From Chloroflexota bacterium (lineage in GTDB: Bacteria > Chloroflexota > Anaerolineae > Anaerolineales > UBA4823): a stretch of 6,883 nucleotides of DNA. A model generated the notes under the pieces. The model was not told the origin of the DNA, made no database searches, and saw nothing but the letters and a program-made list of their open reading frames with translations. The stretch spans positions 1 through 6,883 of the forward strand of contig DAOVCZ010000104.1 of NCBI GenBank assembly GCA_030669775.1, given 5' to 3'. The translations under genes and the position numbers were made by a program. This document shows positions 1-6,021 of the stretch, in pieces. The first letter of the stretch is position 1; each line of letters opens with the position of its first letter.

Positions 1-432
1 GTAAAAGGGCTAAATATTGGATTCGATGATTACGTTACCAAGCCATTCTTCCCTCCTGAGCTGGTAGCAAGGGTAAATACTGTCTTACGTAGAGCGAGCG
101 GTGCCGTGCCACTCACGAGACGTGTGTATCCTGAAATAGACCTGACTATTGATTTTGAAACCCACGAGGTGCAACTGCGGGGGGAAGAAGTGCATCTTTC
201 TACTCGAGAATTCGCATTGCTTGAAGTGTTGGCGATTAAGGCTCCCCGGCTGGTACGGTATGAAGACATCGCTACCAAAATCTGGGATAGTGATAATTAC
301 AAGGTCCGCAACCGGATCAAGTATTTGATTTATCTTCTCAGACAGAAAGTCGAGATCGATCCCAATGACCCCCAGCTAATTATCAACCGGGAAGGATTGG
401 GTTACCAGTTGAATATTGGAGAAAAGCCGTAA
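1..432 (+). CDS. OmpR/PhoB-family response regulator, C-terminal part (5' end outside window)
   Basis: This is the transcription-factor half of a two-component system: phosphorylation of the receiver by a sensor kinase controls DNA binding by the C-terminal domain. The frame is open from base 1 and gives 143 residues before TAA. Residues 1-33 are the end of the receiver domain, with DDYVTKPF containing the invariant lysine (K14) and the following proline, then the last receiver helix (ELVARVNTVLRRA). After a short linker, residues about 52-138 form a complete winged helix: LSTREFALLEVL, the IATKIW segment, a recognition helix near RNRIKYLIYLLRQKVE, and the wing ending INREGLGYQL. The GTG at 106 is internal to the domain architecture and is not the real start. 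The phospho-acceptor aspartate and the start lie upstream of the window. The gene ends ahead of a strong terminator, so it is probably last in its operon. Its sensor kinase is not visible. Family call is firm; regulon unknown. Confidence 0.93.
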   Translation, partial: VKGLNIGFDDYVTKPFFPPELVARVNTVLRRASGAVPLTRRVYPEIDLTIDFETHEVQLRGEEVHLSTREFALLEVLAIKAPRLVRYEDIATKIWDSDNYKVRNRIKYLIYLLRQKVEIDPNDPQLIINREGLGYQLNIGEKP

Positions 433-465
433 GCGCTTCGCCAAGCTGAGGTGATTTCAGATCCA

Positions 466-499
466 AAAGACCAGGTGAATCTGCCTGGTCTTTATATTT
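466..499 (+). terminator. Rho-independent terminator after the response regulator
   Basis: A perfect 10-bp stem, AAAGACCAGG (466-475) with CCTGGTCTTT (484-493), encloses an 8-nt loop. It is followed by TATATTTC, an imperfect T-rich tail. It begins 33 bases after the response regulator stop codon and insulates the downstream promoter. The A-rich/T-rich stem ends mean it could also work weakly on the other strand. Confidence 0.85.
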
Positions 500-516
500 C
501 TTATCTGTGGTTGTAG

Positions 517-536
517 TTAACCTCTTGACGGGTTAA
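517..536. promoter_or_regulatory. Inverted repeat, possible operator in front of the YfhO-family gene
   Basis: TTAACC (517-522) and GGTTAA (531-536) form perfect 6-bp inverted arms around an 8-base spacer. The next outward pair (G516, T537) would be a wobble pair in RNA. The element sits where the -35 box would be and abuts the extended -10 motif, which is the usual position for a repressor or for an activator of a weak-35 promoter. The regulator is unknown. OmpR-family proteins usually bind direct repeats, so the upstream regulator is not an obvious match. Six-base arms can arise by chance. Confidence 0.35.
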
Positions 537-538
537 TC

Positions 539-547
539 TGTTAGAAT
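539..547 (+). promoter_or_regulatory. Extended -10 promoter element; predicted leaderless start
   Basis: TGTTAGAAT matches the extended -10 pattern TGnTATAAT at all but one position (TAGAAT hexamer at 542-547). There is no good -35 hexamer at 16-18 bases. TTGACG (525-530) looks like a -35 but lies only 11 bases away, too close for a normal sigma-70 pairing. Transcription would start about 7 bases downstream, around 554-556, which is the first base of the ATG at 556. This agrees with the absence of any Shine-Dalgarno motif before that ATG, so the message is predicted to be leaderless or nearly so. Confidence 0.5.
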
Positions 548-555
548 TTTCTGGA

Positions 556-3081
556 ATGTCCCAACGCACATCCTGGTATTACTACTTACCCCTGCTCGTC
601 TTCCCCTTCATCCTCTTTGCTCCGATCATCTTGAGCGGGAGAGCGTTATTTTGGGGTACACCGCTAACCCAGTTCATTCCCTGGTGGACTTATGCTTGGG
701 ATGAAATCACACGAGGTGTGCTGCCGCTCTGGAACAGCATGTTGGGAATGGGCGCACCGCTTATCGCCAATTACCAATCCGCGCTGTTTTACCCGCCCAC
801 CTGGTTGTATTACCTGTTATATTCGATTGGGGGAGTACCTGGGATGGCCTGGTTCCAGACTGTGATTGTTGTACTGCACCTTGTCTGGGCTTCATTGGGA
901 ATGGCCTTGTTGATCCGCCAGTTGAGATTGGGCTTACTGGCTCAGGTAATTGCTGGTCTGGCCTTCGGATTGAGTGGCTACTTGGTTTCGAGAGCAGGAT
1001 TCTTATCGATCAATGCTGCAGTTGCCTGGATGCCGTGGATCATCCTGGGGGTTACCAAACTCGTCGAGGCTTACAACAGCCAGTCTATCGATAATCCGCA
1101 TACATCAGTATCTGAAGGAAATCGCCGGTATAAGCTCATATCTGCTTATTTACTGCTAACGGTGAGCATTGCGATGCAGTTGCTGGCCGGGCATGCCCAA
1201 ACTGCCTGGTATAGCCTGATTTTGACCTCCGTCTGGGCATTGTATTTCACGGTGACCAGTTCTCGGAATACGCGGCGAAGTGTATCGTCCGGCACGAATG
1301 AATCTACAGACAACAGCCAGGATCAAGTAGCTGATGATGTACTTGAGAGTAGTGGAGACCAAGTTAATAAAAACCCTGCTTACCCAGTAGTGAAAATGCT
1401 CTCATTAGTAGGGGCAGCTATAATACTTGCAATCGGCTTAGCTGCCGTGCAACTGCTTCCCACAATTGAATATCTATTACATTCGCAGCGCTTAGCAGCT
1501 GTAGATTATGACTTTGCGATGTCCTATTCGTTTTGGCCCTGGCGGTTCCTATCCTTCATCGCTCCAGATTTGTTTGGAAACCCGGTTATCGGTGATTATT
1601 GGGGATTTGCGAATTATTGGGAAGATGCCATCTATATCGGATTGATCCCGTTTGTCCTGGCAATTGCAGCTCTGCTTACCCGTGGTAAAAGTGTCCAGGA
1701 CCGGACAGTGATTAATTCGAGGTTTGTTTGGTTCTTATTTGTCTTGATCCTGATTTCGTTTGTGATCGCATTAGGGCGTAATACGCCCATTTTCCCCTGG
1801 TTATACAGATATGTACCGACATTCGATATGTTCCAGGCCCCAACACGAATATCGATTTTGGCTGTATTCTCCCTGGCAATTCTATCTGCGATCGGTGCTG
1901 ACTCCTGGCACCGTCCTCAGGGTAAACGCTTATACTGGTTGCGTCTGGGAGTCATGGCAGCTGCTGCAATCACCTTAGGAGCCGGGATTGCCTGGCTGGT
2001 TTCACGTTCGTTATCTTGGGGAATCAGACCATCATTCATTAGATCGACTGCGATGCTCGGATTTTGGGGAGTTGGCTTAGGATTTCTAGCCCTAAAAGCT
2101 CCACAGAAAGATGATATGGCAGCTGCGAATCTCAATTGGGGGTGGTGGCAGTGGGCGGTGATCTTTTGGGTTGGTTTTGACCTGGTTGTTGCTGGTTGGG
2201 GTTTAAATCCGGGTGTGGATTTAAGTGTTTACAGTGAACCTTCTCCTGCCAGAGAACAAGTTGACAGCTTGCTGGATGAGGGCCGCTTGTATTTGCCAGC
2301 AGAGGATGAAGAACTGCTTAAATTTGAGCGTTTCCTGCGTTTTGATACCTTTCAACCTTTCAGTGGGGAGGAGGGATGGCAGAGTTTGCGCGCAACTTTG
2401 CTGCCCAATGTAACCATTTTGGATTCGATCCCTTCAGTGAATAACTTTGATCCACTTCTCCCTGGTAGGTATTCTGCATGGATAGGGCTTCTGGAGGAGG
2501 TGGATCCAGAAACTAAGGACCAGATGTTGAACCTGATGGGCGTGACAGTGGTAGAAAAGATAGACTTAAACGAGCCTTACGGAGTGCGATTTGACAGTAG
2601 GGATGCATATCCTCGCATTCGCTGGGTGGCATGCGGGCTCCTGGTTGATAACGCTGATCAGGCGATCGAAAAAGTCACCCAAAACCAGGTTGATTTTATC
2701 AATGAGGTCATAATAGAAGTAGAAGACGCATCTGCTGAACCATTATGTGGTGAGCACATCCCGGCGGAAATCAATTTGAAAACGTCCGGACCTTCTAAAA
2801 TATTGTTGGAGGTTGATAATCCTAATCCTGGCTACTTGGTGATAGCAGATGTATGGTATTCTGGGTGGCAAGCTATCGTGGATGGTGAACTAACTCCGAT
2901 ACTGCATGCAAATTATCTCTTCAGGGCGGTAGCAATGCCAAGCGGGGAACACGAAGTGATAATTGCATACCAACCAAAATGGTTTTATTGGGGTGTCGTG
3001 GTCAGCGGATTAGGATTAGCTGGACTGATAATCCTGGGTGCAAGCTGGTTGGGAAAGATAAGATCCGCAGCAAAGGATTGA
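556..3081 (+). CDS. YfhO-family polytopic membrane protein (putative GT-C-fold glycosyltransferase)
   Basis: 841 residues, a normal length for the family. YfhO proteins are large membrane proteins with a GT-C-like fold; the Bacillus subtilis member acts in glycosylation of lipoteichoic acid. The N-terminal signature is clear: a first membrane helix (about 10-27), an outer loop with LTQFIPWW (37-44), then PLWNSMLGMGAPL (57-69) and SALFYPP (75-81). Further hydrophobic segments lie near 99-121, 126-144, 152-168, 193-234, 282-302, 355-375, 388-405, 432-448, 463-483, 497-512 and 529-549. Residues about 551-810 form a soluble extracytoplasmic domain ending in the family's C-terminal pattern: GYLVIADVWYSGWQAIVDG (759-777), HANYLFRAVAMPSGEH (784-799). 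A last helix (811-833) and a basic tail follow. A polar Ser/Asn/Asp-rich loop (about 235-275) separates two helices. The start at ATG 556 has no ribosome binding site but fits the leaderless promoter. Sugar donor and acceptor are unknown; no glycan genes flank it. Confidence 0.85.
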   Translation: MSQRTSWYYYLPLLVFPFILFAPIILSGRALFWGTPLTQFIPWWTYAWDEITRGVLPLWNSMLGMGAPLIANYQSALFYPPTWLYYLLYSIGGVPGMAWFQTVIVVLHLVWASLGMALLIRQLRLGLLAQVIAGLAFGLSGYLVSRAGFLSINAAVAWMPWIILGVTKLVEAYNSQSIDNPHTSVSEGNRRYKLISAYLLLTVSIAMQLLAGHAQTAWYSLILTSVWALYFTVTSSRNTRRSVSSGTNESTDNSQDQVADDVLESSGDQVNKNPAYPVVKMLSLVGAAIILAIGLAAVQLLPTIEYLLHSQRLAAVDYDFAMSYSFWPWRFLSFIAPDLFGNPVIGDYWGFANYWEDAIYIGLIPFVLAIAALLTRGKSVQDRTVINSRFVWFLFVLILISFVIALGRNTPIFPWLYRYVPTFDMFQAPTRISILAVFSLAILSAIGADSWHRPQGKRLYWLRLGVMAAAAITLGAGIAWLVSRSLSWGIRPSFIRSTAMLGFWGVGLGFLALKAPQKDDMAAANLNWGWWQWAVIFWVGFDLVVAGWGLNPGVDLSVYSEPSPAREQVDSLLDEGRLYLPAEDEELLKFERFLRFDTFQPFSGEEGWQSLRATLLPNVTILDSIPSVNNFDPLLPGRYSAWIGLLEEVDPETKDQMLNLMGVTVVEKIDLNEPYGVRFDSRDAYPRIRWVACGLLVDNADQAIEKVTQNQVDFINEVIIEVEDASAEPLCGEHIPAEINLKTSGPSKILLEVDNPNPGYLVIADVWYSGWQAIVDGELTPILHANYLFRAVAMPSGEHEVIIAYQPKWFYWGVVVSGLGLAGLIILGASWLGKIRSAAKD

Positions 3082-3220
3082 TCTCTGTTGTATGTCTGAA
3101 TTCGGGAACGTCAAGAGCAGGTTGAATGTTGAAGTATTATGCAGGAACTGGATGAATACCAATGATTCGTTAAGTACACGTGAATGACATTGAAACGAAA
3201 ACTCATCTCTGGAGAAGCGT
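3082..3220. other. Gap between the YfhO-family gene and the MoxR gene; no convincing signal apart from a ribosome binding site
   Basis: This 139-bp gap has no clear hairpin terminator and no paired promoter hexamers. TATTAT (3135-3140) could be a -10 box but has no -35 partner at the right distance and no TG extension. A short direct repeat, GTTGAAT/GTTGAAG (3121-3134), precedes it. GGAGAA at 3211-3216 is a good Shine-Dalgarno sequence for the ATG at 3221. Whether moxR is read from its own promoter here or by read-through is undecided. Confidence 0.5.
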
Positions 3221-4177
3221 ATGACTAATGTTCAGGAATTTTCAGACCGGCTGGCTACAAATATTGAGAAGGTTATTGTTGGTAAGCGGGAGACTGTCGA
3301 ATTGGCGGTAATTACTCTGCTTTGCCAGGGACATTTACTGATTGAGGATGTTCCGGGAGTTGGTAAGACGATGCTGGCGCGCAGCGTTGCCCGATCTATA
3401 GGATGTTCTTTCAGCAGAATTCAATTCACTCCAGATATGCTGCCCAGCGATGTCACCGGTGTCTCGATTTTCAATCAAGTGAGTCGGGAATTTGAGTTTC
3501 GCCCAGGACCAATTATGGCGCAAATTGTATTATCAGATGAGATCAACCGGGCAACACCCAAGACTCAAGCAGCCTTACTGGAGGCGATGGAAGAGCGACA
3601 GGTAACGGTTGATGGTTTGACCCATTTTTTACCTAAACCATTTATGGTAATGGGAACTCAAAATCCTATCGAGTACGAAGGAACATTCCCGCTGCCGGAA
3701 GCCCAATTAGACCGATTTCTGTTACGTGTCCGGCTAGGGTACCCCAATTCGATGGATGAGATCAAGGTGCTTGAGAGACAGCAATTCGTACATCCAATTG
3801 AAACTCTAGAAAAGACTGTCAGTGAAGAGCAGGTCTTGAAAGCCCAGGAAGAGGTAAAGAAAGTATTTGTTGCTCCTGCGGTGAAATCATATATGGTTGA
3901 TATTACCCGCCGGACCAGGGAGTTCCCTGATGTCTATCTGGGAGCAAGCCCGCGAGGTAGCCTGACATTATTCAGGACGAGTCAAGCGCGTGCGGCGATT
4001 TCTGGCAGAGATTTTGTCTTACCAGATGATGTCAAGGCACTTGCTGAAGCTGCATTGTGCCACCGGGTGATCTTAGGTCCGGCAGCGCGATTGCGGGATA
4101 TGGATGCGGCAGAGGTGATTGATGAAATCCTGGGCGGTGTACCAGTGCCAGGTGGGGATCTGAGTGGGGAGAGCTGA
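3221..4177 (+). CDS. MoxR-family AAA+ ATPase
   Basis: 318 residues, the usual full length for the family. MoxR ATPases are cytoplasmic chaperone-like machines that assist maturation or activation of partner proteins, commonly with von Willebrand A or DUF58 proteins encoded next to them. The motifs are all present: Walker A DVPGVGKT (43-50, K49), Walker B IVLSDEINRA (102-111, D106/E107), sensor 1 in GTQNPIE (145-151, N148), the arginine-finger region LDRFLLR (163-169, R165) and sensor 2 in GASPRGS (241-247, R245). The C-terminal lid domain covers about 220-305. Nothing suggests inactivation. The ATG at 3221 is preceded by GGAGAA six bases upstream of the start. The stop codon at 4175-4177 is one base before the DUF58 start, so the two are very probably co-transcribed and translationally coupled. 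The substrate of the pair is not deducible from this window. Confidence 0.95.
   Translation: MTNVQEFSDRLATNIEKVIVGKRETVELAVITLLCQGHLLIEDVPGVGKTMLARSVARSIGCSFSRIQFTPDMLPSDVTGVSIFNQVSREFEFRPGPIMAQIVLSDEINRATPKTQAALLEAMEERQVTVDGLTHFLPKPFMVMGTQNPIEYEGTFPLPEAQLDRFLLRVRLGYPNSMDEIKVLERQQFVHPIETLEKTVSEEQVLKAQEEVKKVFVAPAVKSYMVDITRRTREFPDVYLGASPRGSLTLFRTSQARAAISGRDFVLPDDVKALAEAALCHRVILGPAARLRDMDAAEVIDEILGGVPVPGGDLSGES
4166..4171 (+). promoter_or_regulatory. Ribosome binding site that fixes the DUF58 start
   Basis: GGGGAG lies inside the last codons of the MoxR gene, 7 bases before the ATG at 4179. This favours that ATG over the in-frame GTG at 4164, which would sit on top of the Shine-Dalgarno sequence. 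Confidence 0.75.
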
Positions 4178-4178
4178 T

Positions 4179-5435
4179 ATGACGGTGGGGACTCGCATCG
4201 TCATCGTATTACTGCTGGTATGCGTGCTTGCGGGTGTGGTGAGTGGTGAAAGTATTTATTTTCGCCTGTCCTACATTTGGGCAGTGTTGTTAGTAGTAAG
4301 CTGGCTCTGGTCCTGGCAAATCTTGAATGGTGTCAAGATAGAACGCAGGGCGCGCACCACGCGCGCTCAAGTAGGACATATCTTCGAAGAAAAGATCGAA
4401 CTGGATAACCTTGGTCGGCTGCCACGATTGTGGTTAGCAGTTAGTGACAGATCGTCGCTGCCTGATTCAGCGGGGTCAAGACTTTTCCCATTAATTGAAC
4501 CTCACAGAGGCAGAACTTATCTTTCCAGGACGAGATTACTACAGCGGGGTGTCTTCCCGCTTGGGCCAACTTCGCTTGAATCCGGAGACCCATTTGGTTT
4601 ATTCCCGGTTGAGCGAGTTTACCCGGCAGGTGAATCATTATTAGTTTACCCATTAATGGTTGATGTCTATGATTTTCCTAGTCCGGCAGGAGTATTACCA
4701 GGTGGGGAAGCATTGCGCAGGCGAACACCACAGGTGACTCCCAATGCAGCAGGCATCCGCGAATATGCTCCAGGTGATCCCTTAAACCGGATTCACTGGG
4801 TCAGCACAGCCAGAAGAAATCGCTTGATGACAAAAGAATTTGAGCTCGATCCACAGGCAGAAGTGTGGATCTTTCTGGATGCATCAAAAATGGGGCAGGC
4901 CTCACTACCTTATGCCTGGCCAAAAAAAACCAAGGATGATCTTTGGAAGCACAAGTTTGAATTTACACTCCCACCTTCAACAGAGGAGTATGGAGTAAGT
5001 GTTGCAGCTTCAATAGCCCGCTACTTCCTTCGCTTGGAACGCTCTGTAGGATTTGTCAGTTCGGGACAGATTTTAACCATGATACCCCCCGATCGTGGCG
5101 GACGACAGCTGGCTAAGATATTGGAATCGCTGGCGCTCTTGCGCGCTGAAAGTTTGCTACCCATCTGGGGGTTGGTAGATATCCAAGCTCAACATTTAGC
5201 GCGAGGAAGCACGATCGTGTTAATCACTCACTCAGTCGAACAAGAAGTTGTCCTGGCGACCGATTTCCTCGCAAGGCGCGGCTTGCGACCGGTGGTAGTG
5301 TTGATAGATGCAGGCTCTTTTAATGGTCCTGAAGGTACAGACGAAATAGCAGAGGGACTTAAATACATGAAAATCCCTTTGCGGGTTGTTCGCAGGGGCG
5401 CTGATCTGAGCAATGCTTTATCGATTGGGTATTGA
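4179..5435 (+). CDS. DUF58-domain membrane protein, partner of MoxR
   Basis: 418 residues from the ATG at 4179. DUF58 proteins are membrane-anchored proteins with a von Willebrand A-like domain, usually encoded beside MoxR; the biochemical role is poorly defined. Two membrane segments open the protein (about 6-22 and 31-50), followed by an immunoglobulin-like beta region (about 52-165) that is expected outside or near the membrane. The DUF58 signature IREYAPGDPLNRIHWVST (193-210), with ARRNRLMTKEFE (211-222), is intact. The vWA-like core follows: strand VWIFLDAS (229-236) carries a partial metal-site pattern (D234, S236) but not a full DxSxS, and later strands include STIVLIT (344-350) and PVVVLIDA (371-378). 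The gene starts one base after the MoxR stop, implying coupling. Often a transglutaminase-domain membrane protein comes next in such clusters; here a broken FAD oxidoreductase does. An eight-A run at 4922-4929 is read in frame and does not disrupt the gene. Confidence 0.92.
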   Translation: MTVGTRIVIVLLLVCVLAGVVSGESIYFRLSYIWAVLLVVSWLWSWQILNGVKIERRARTTRAQVGHIFEEKIELDNLGRLPRLWLAVSDRSSLPDSAGSRLFPLIEPHRGRTYLSRTRLLQRGVFPLGPTSLESGDPFGLFPVERVYPAGESLLVYPLMVDVYDFPSPAGVLPGGEALRRRTPQVTPNAAGIREYAPGDPLNRIHWVSTARRNRLMTKEFELDPQAEVWIFLDASKMGQASLPYAWPKKTKDDLWKHKFEFTLPPSTEEYGVSVAASIARYFLRLERSVGFVSSGQILTMIPPDRGGRQLAKILESLALLRAESLLPIWGLVDIQAQHLARGSTIVLITHSVEQEVVLATDFLARRGLRPVVVLIDAGSFNGPEGTDEIAEGLKYMKIPLRVVRRGADLSNALSIGY

Positions 5436-5937
5436 ATGGAGATACCATACGTGGCACAGACCAGCGATGTGATCATCGTTGGTGCAGGGATCAATGGAGA
5501 AAGCCTGGCTTTCCACCTAACACAGAAGGGGGGAATTGACTCTGTTTGATCTGGAAGATGATAATCCGATTGGCGAATCTCCAGATAGTGATAGCGATCA
5601 TTCCAAACCTGGCTTTGTTGATCGAGCTATAGATCGGATCTGCAAGCGTATTCCTGGGATGGATAAGGGATCGTTGCACAGTTTACATGGCGGTTACGAT
5701 GGCATCACACCAGATCAGAGGGCAATCATGGGCCAGGCTGGTCCGGAAGGTTTTTATCTGACCTGTGGGTTCAGCGGTACTGGTTATAAAATCGCTCCCG
5801 CAGTAGGTGCCTGCATGGCAGAATTAATTGTCGATGGAGAGGCCGAGACCGCTGATATCCAGCCGTTTAATCCAGAGCGTTTTTCAGAGGGGAATTTGTT
5901 AGCGGGAAAATACTCTTATGAGAGTATCTGGCGGTGA
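5436..5937 (+). pseudogene. Remnant of a DAO-family FAD-dependent oxidoreductase (internal deletion plus frame change)
   Basis: Two parts of one family lie in different frames. The first, from ATG 5436 or more likely GTG 5451, reads VAQTSDVIIVGAGINGE and on to SLAFHLTQKGGIDSV before TGA at 5547-5549. It holds the Rossmann GxGxxG dinucleotide-binding motif and the next helix. The second, shifted by +1, is open through 5534 to TGA at 5935-5937. It contains the conserved C-terminal region of sarcosine-oxidase/D-amino-acid-oxidase-like proteins: LHGGYDGITPDQRAIMG, PEGFYLTCGFSGTGYKIAPA, AELIVDGE, then FNPERF. Joined, the parts make only about 160-170 residues, against roughly 380-400 for the family. 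The FAD/substrate-domain middle (about 200 residues) is therefore missing. The break lies near a six-G run (5528-5533). The gene follows DUF58 without a gap, so the pieces may still be transcribed. Original substrate unknown; an N-methyl or amino compound is typical of the family. Confidence 0.85.
5438..5443 (+). promoter_or_regulatory. Ribosome binding site favouring a GTG start at 5451 for the oxidoreductase remnant
   Basis: GGAGAT lies 7 bases before the GTG at 5451, whereas the ATG at 5436 has no comparable motif upstream. A start at 5451 gives an N-terminus (VAQTSDVIIVGAG) of the short length usual before the GxGxxG motif. The ATG at 5436 directly after the DUF58 stop remains possible by translational coupling. 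Confidence 0.5.
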
Positions 5938-6021
5938 GCGGATACCTTTTAGAAATTCTTATATCCTAACCAGAGATTGATGCAAACTCGGGTGAAGCTG
6001 GTTTACCGCTCAGAGTCTGAA

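Noticed and set aside
431..446. AAGCGCTT palindrome and GCTT/AAGC mini-hairpin just after the response regulator stop
   Set aside because: Four-base stem; the much stronger hairpin at 466-493 accounts for termination.
525..547. TTGACG (525-530) paired with TAGAAT (542-547) as a standard sigma-70 promoter
   Set aside because: The spacer is 11 bases, well short of 16-18; the extended -10 explanation fits better.
1156..1362. Antisense open frames across the YfhO, MoxR and DUF58 genes and around 5491-5679
   Set aside because: They are short, lack family motifs and ribosome binding sites, and lie opposite well-supported coding sequence.
3135..3140. TATTAT as a -10 box for a moxR promoter
   Set aside because: No -35 hexamer at 16-18 bases and no extended -10 TG; left undecided in the gap entry.
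3126..3155. Tiny ORF MLKYYAGTG in the gap before moxR
   Set aside because: Nine codons with a weak ribosome binding site and no family resemblance; no support for a leader peptide.
4164..4178. GTG at 4164 as the DUF58 start, overlapping the MoxR gene
   Set aside because: It lies within the Shine-Dalgarno region that is well placed for the ATG at 4179.
4922..4929. Eight-A run in the DUF58 gene as a frameshift or slippage site
   Set aside because: The frame continues with conserved DUF58 sequence on both sides, so there is no sign of a frame change.
5968..6003. AACCAG (5968-5973) and CTGGTT (5998-6003), possible bidirectional terminator between the convergent oxidoreductase remnant and metF
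   Set aside because: Only six pairs with a 24-base loop and no T tract on either side; too weak to call.
5935..6012. TGAGCGG at 5935-5941 and CCGCTCA at 6006-6012 as a long-range inverted repeat
   Set aside because: Seven-base arms 64 bases apart with no extension; expected by chance at this length.
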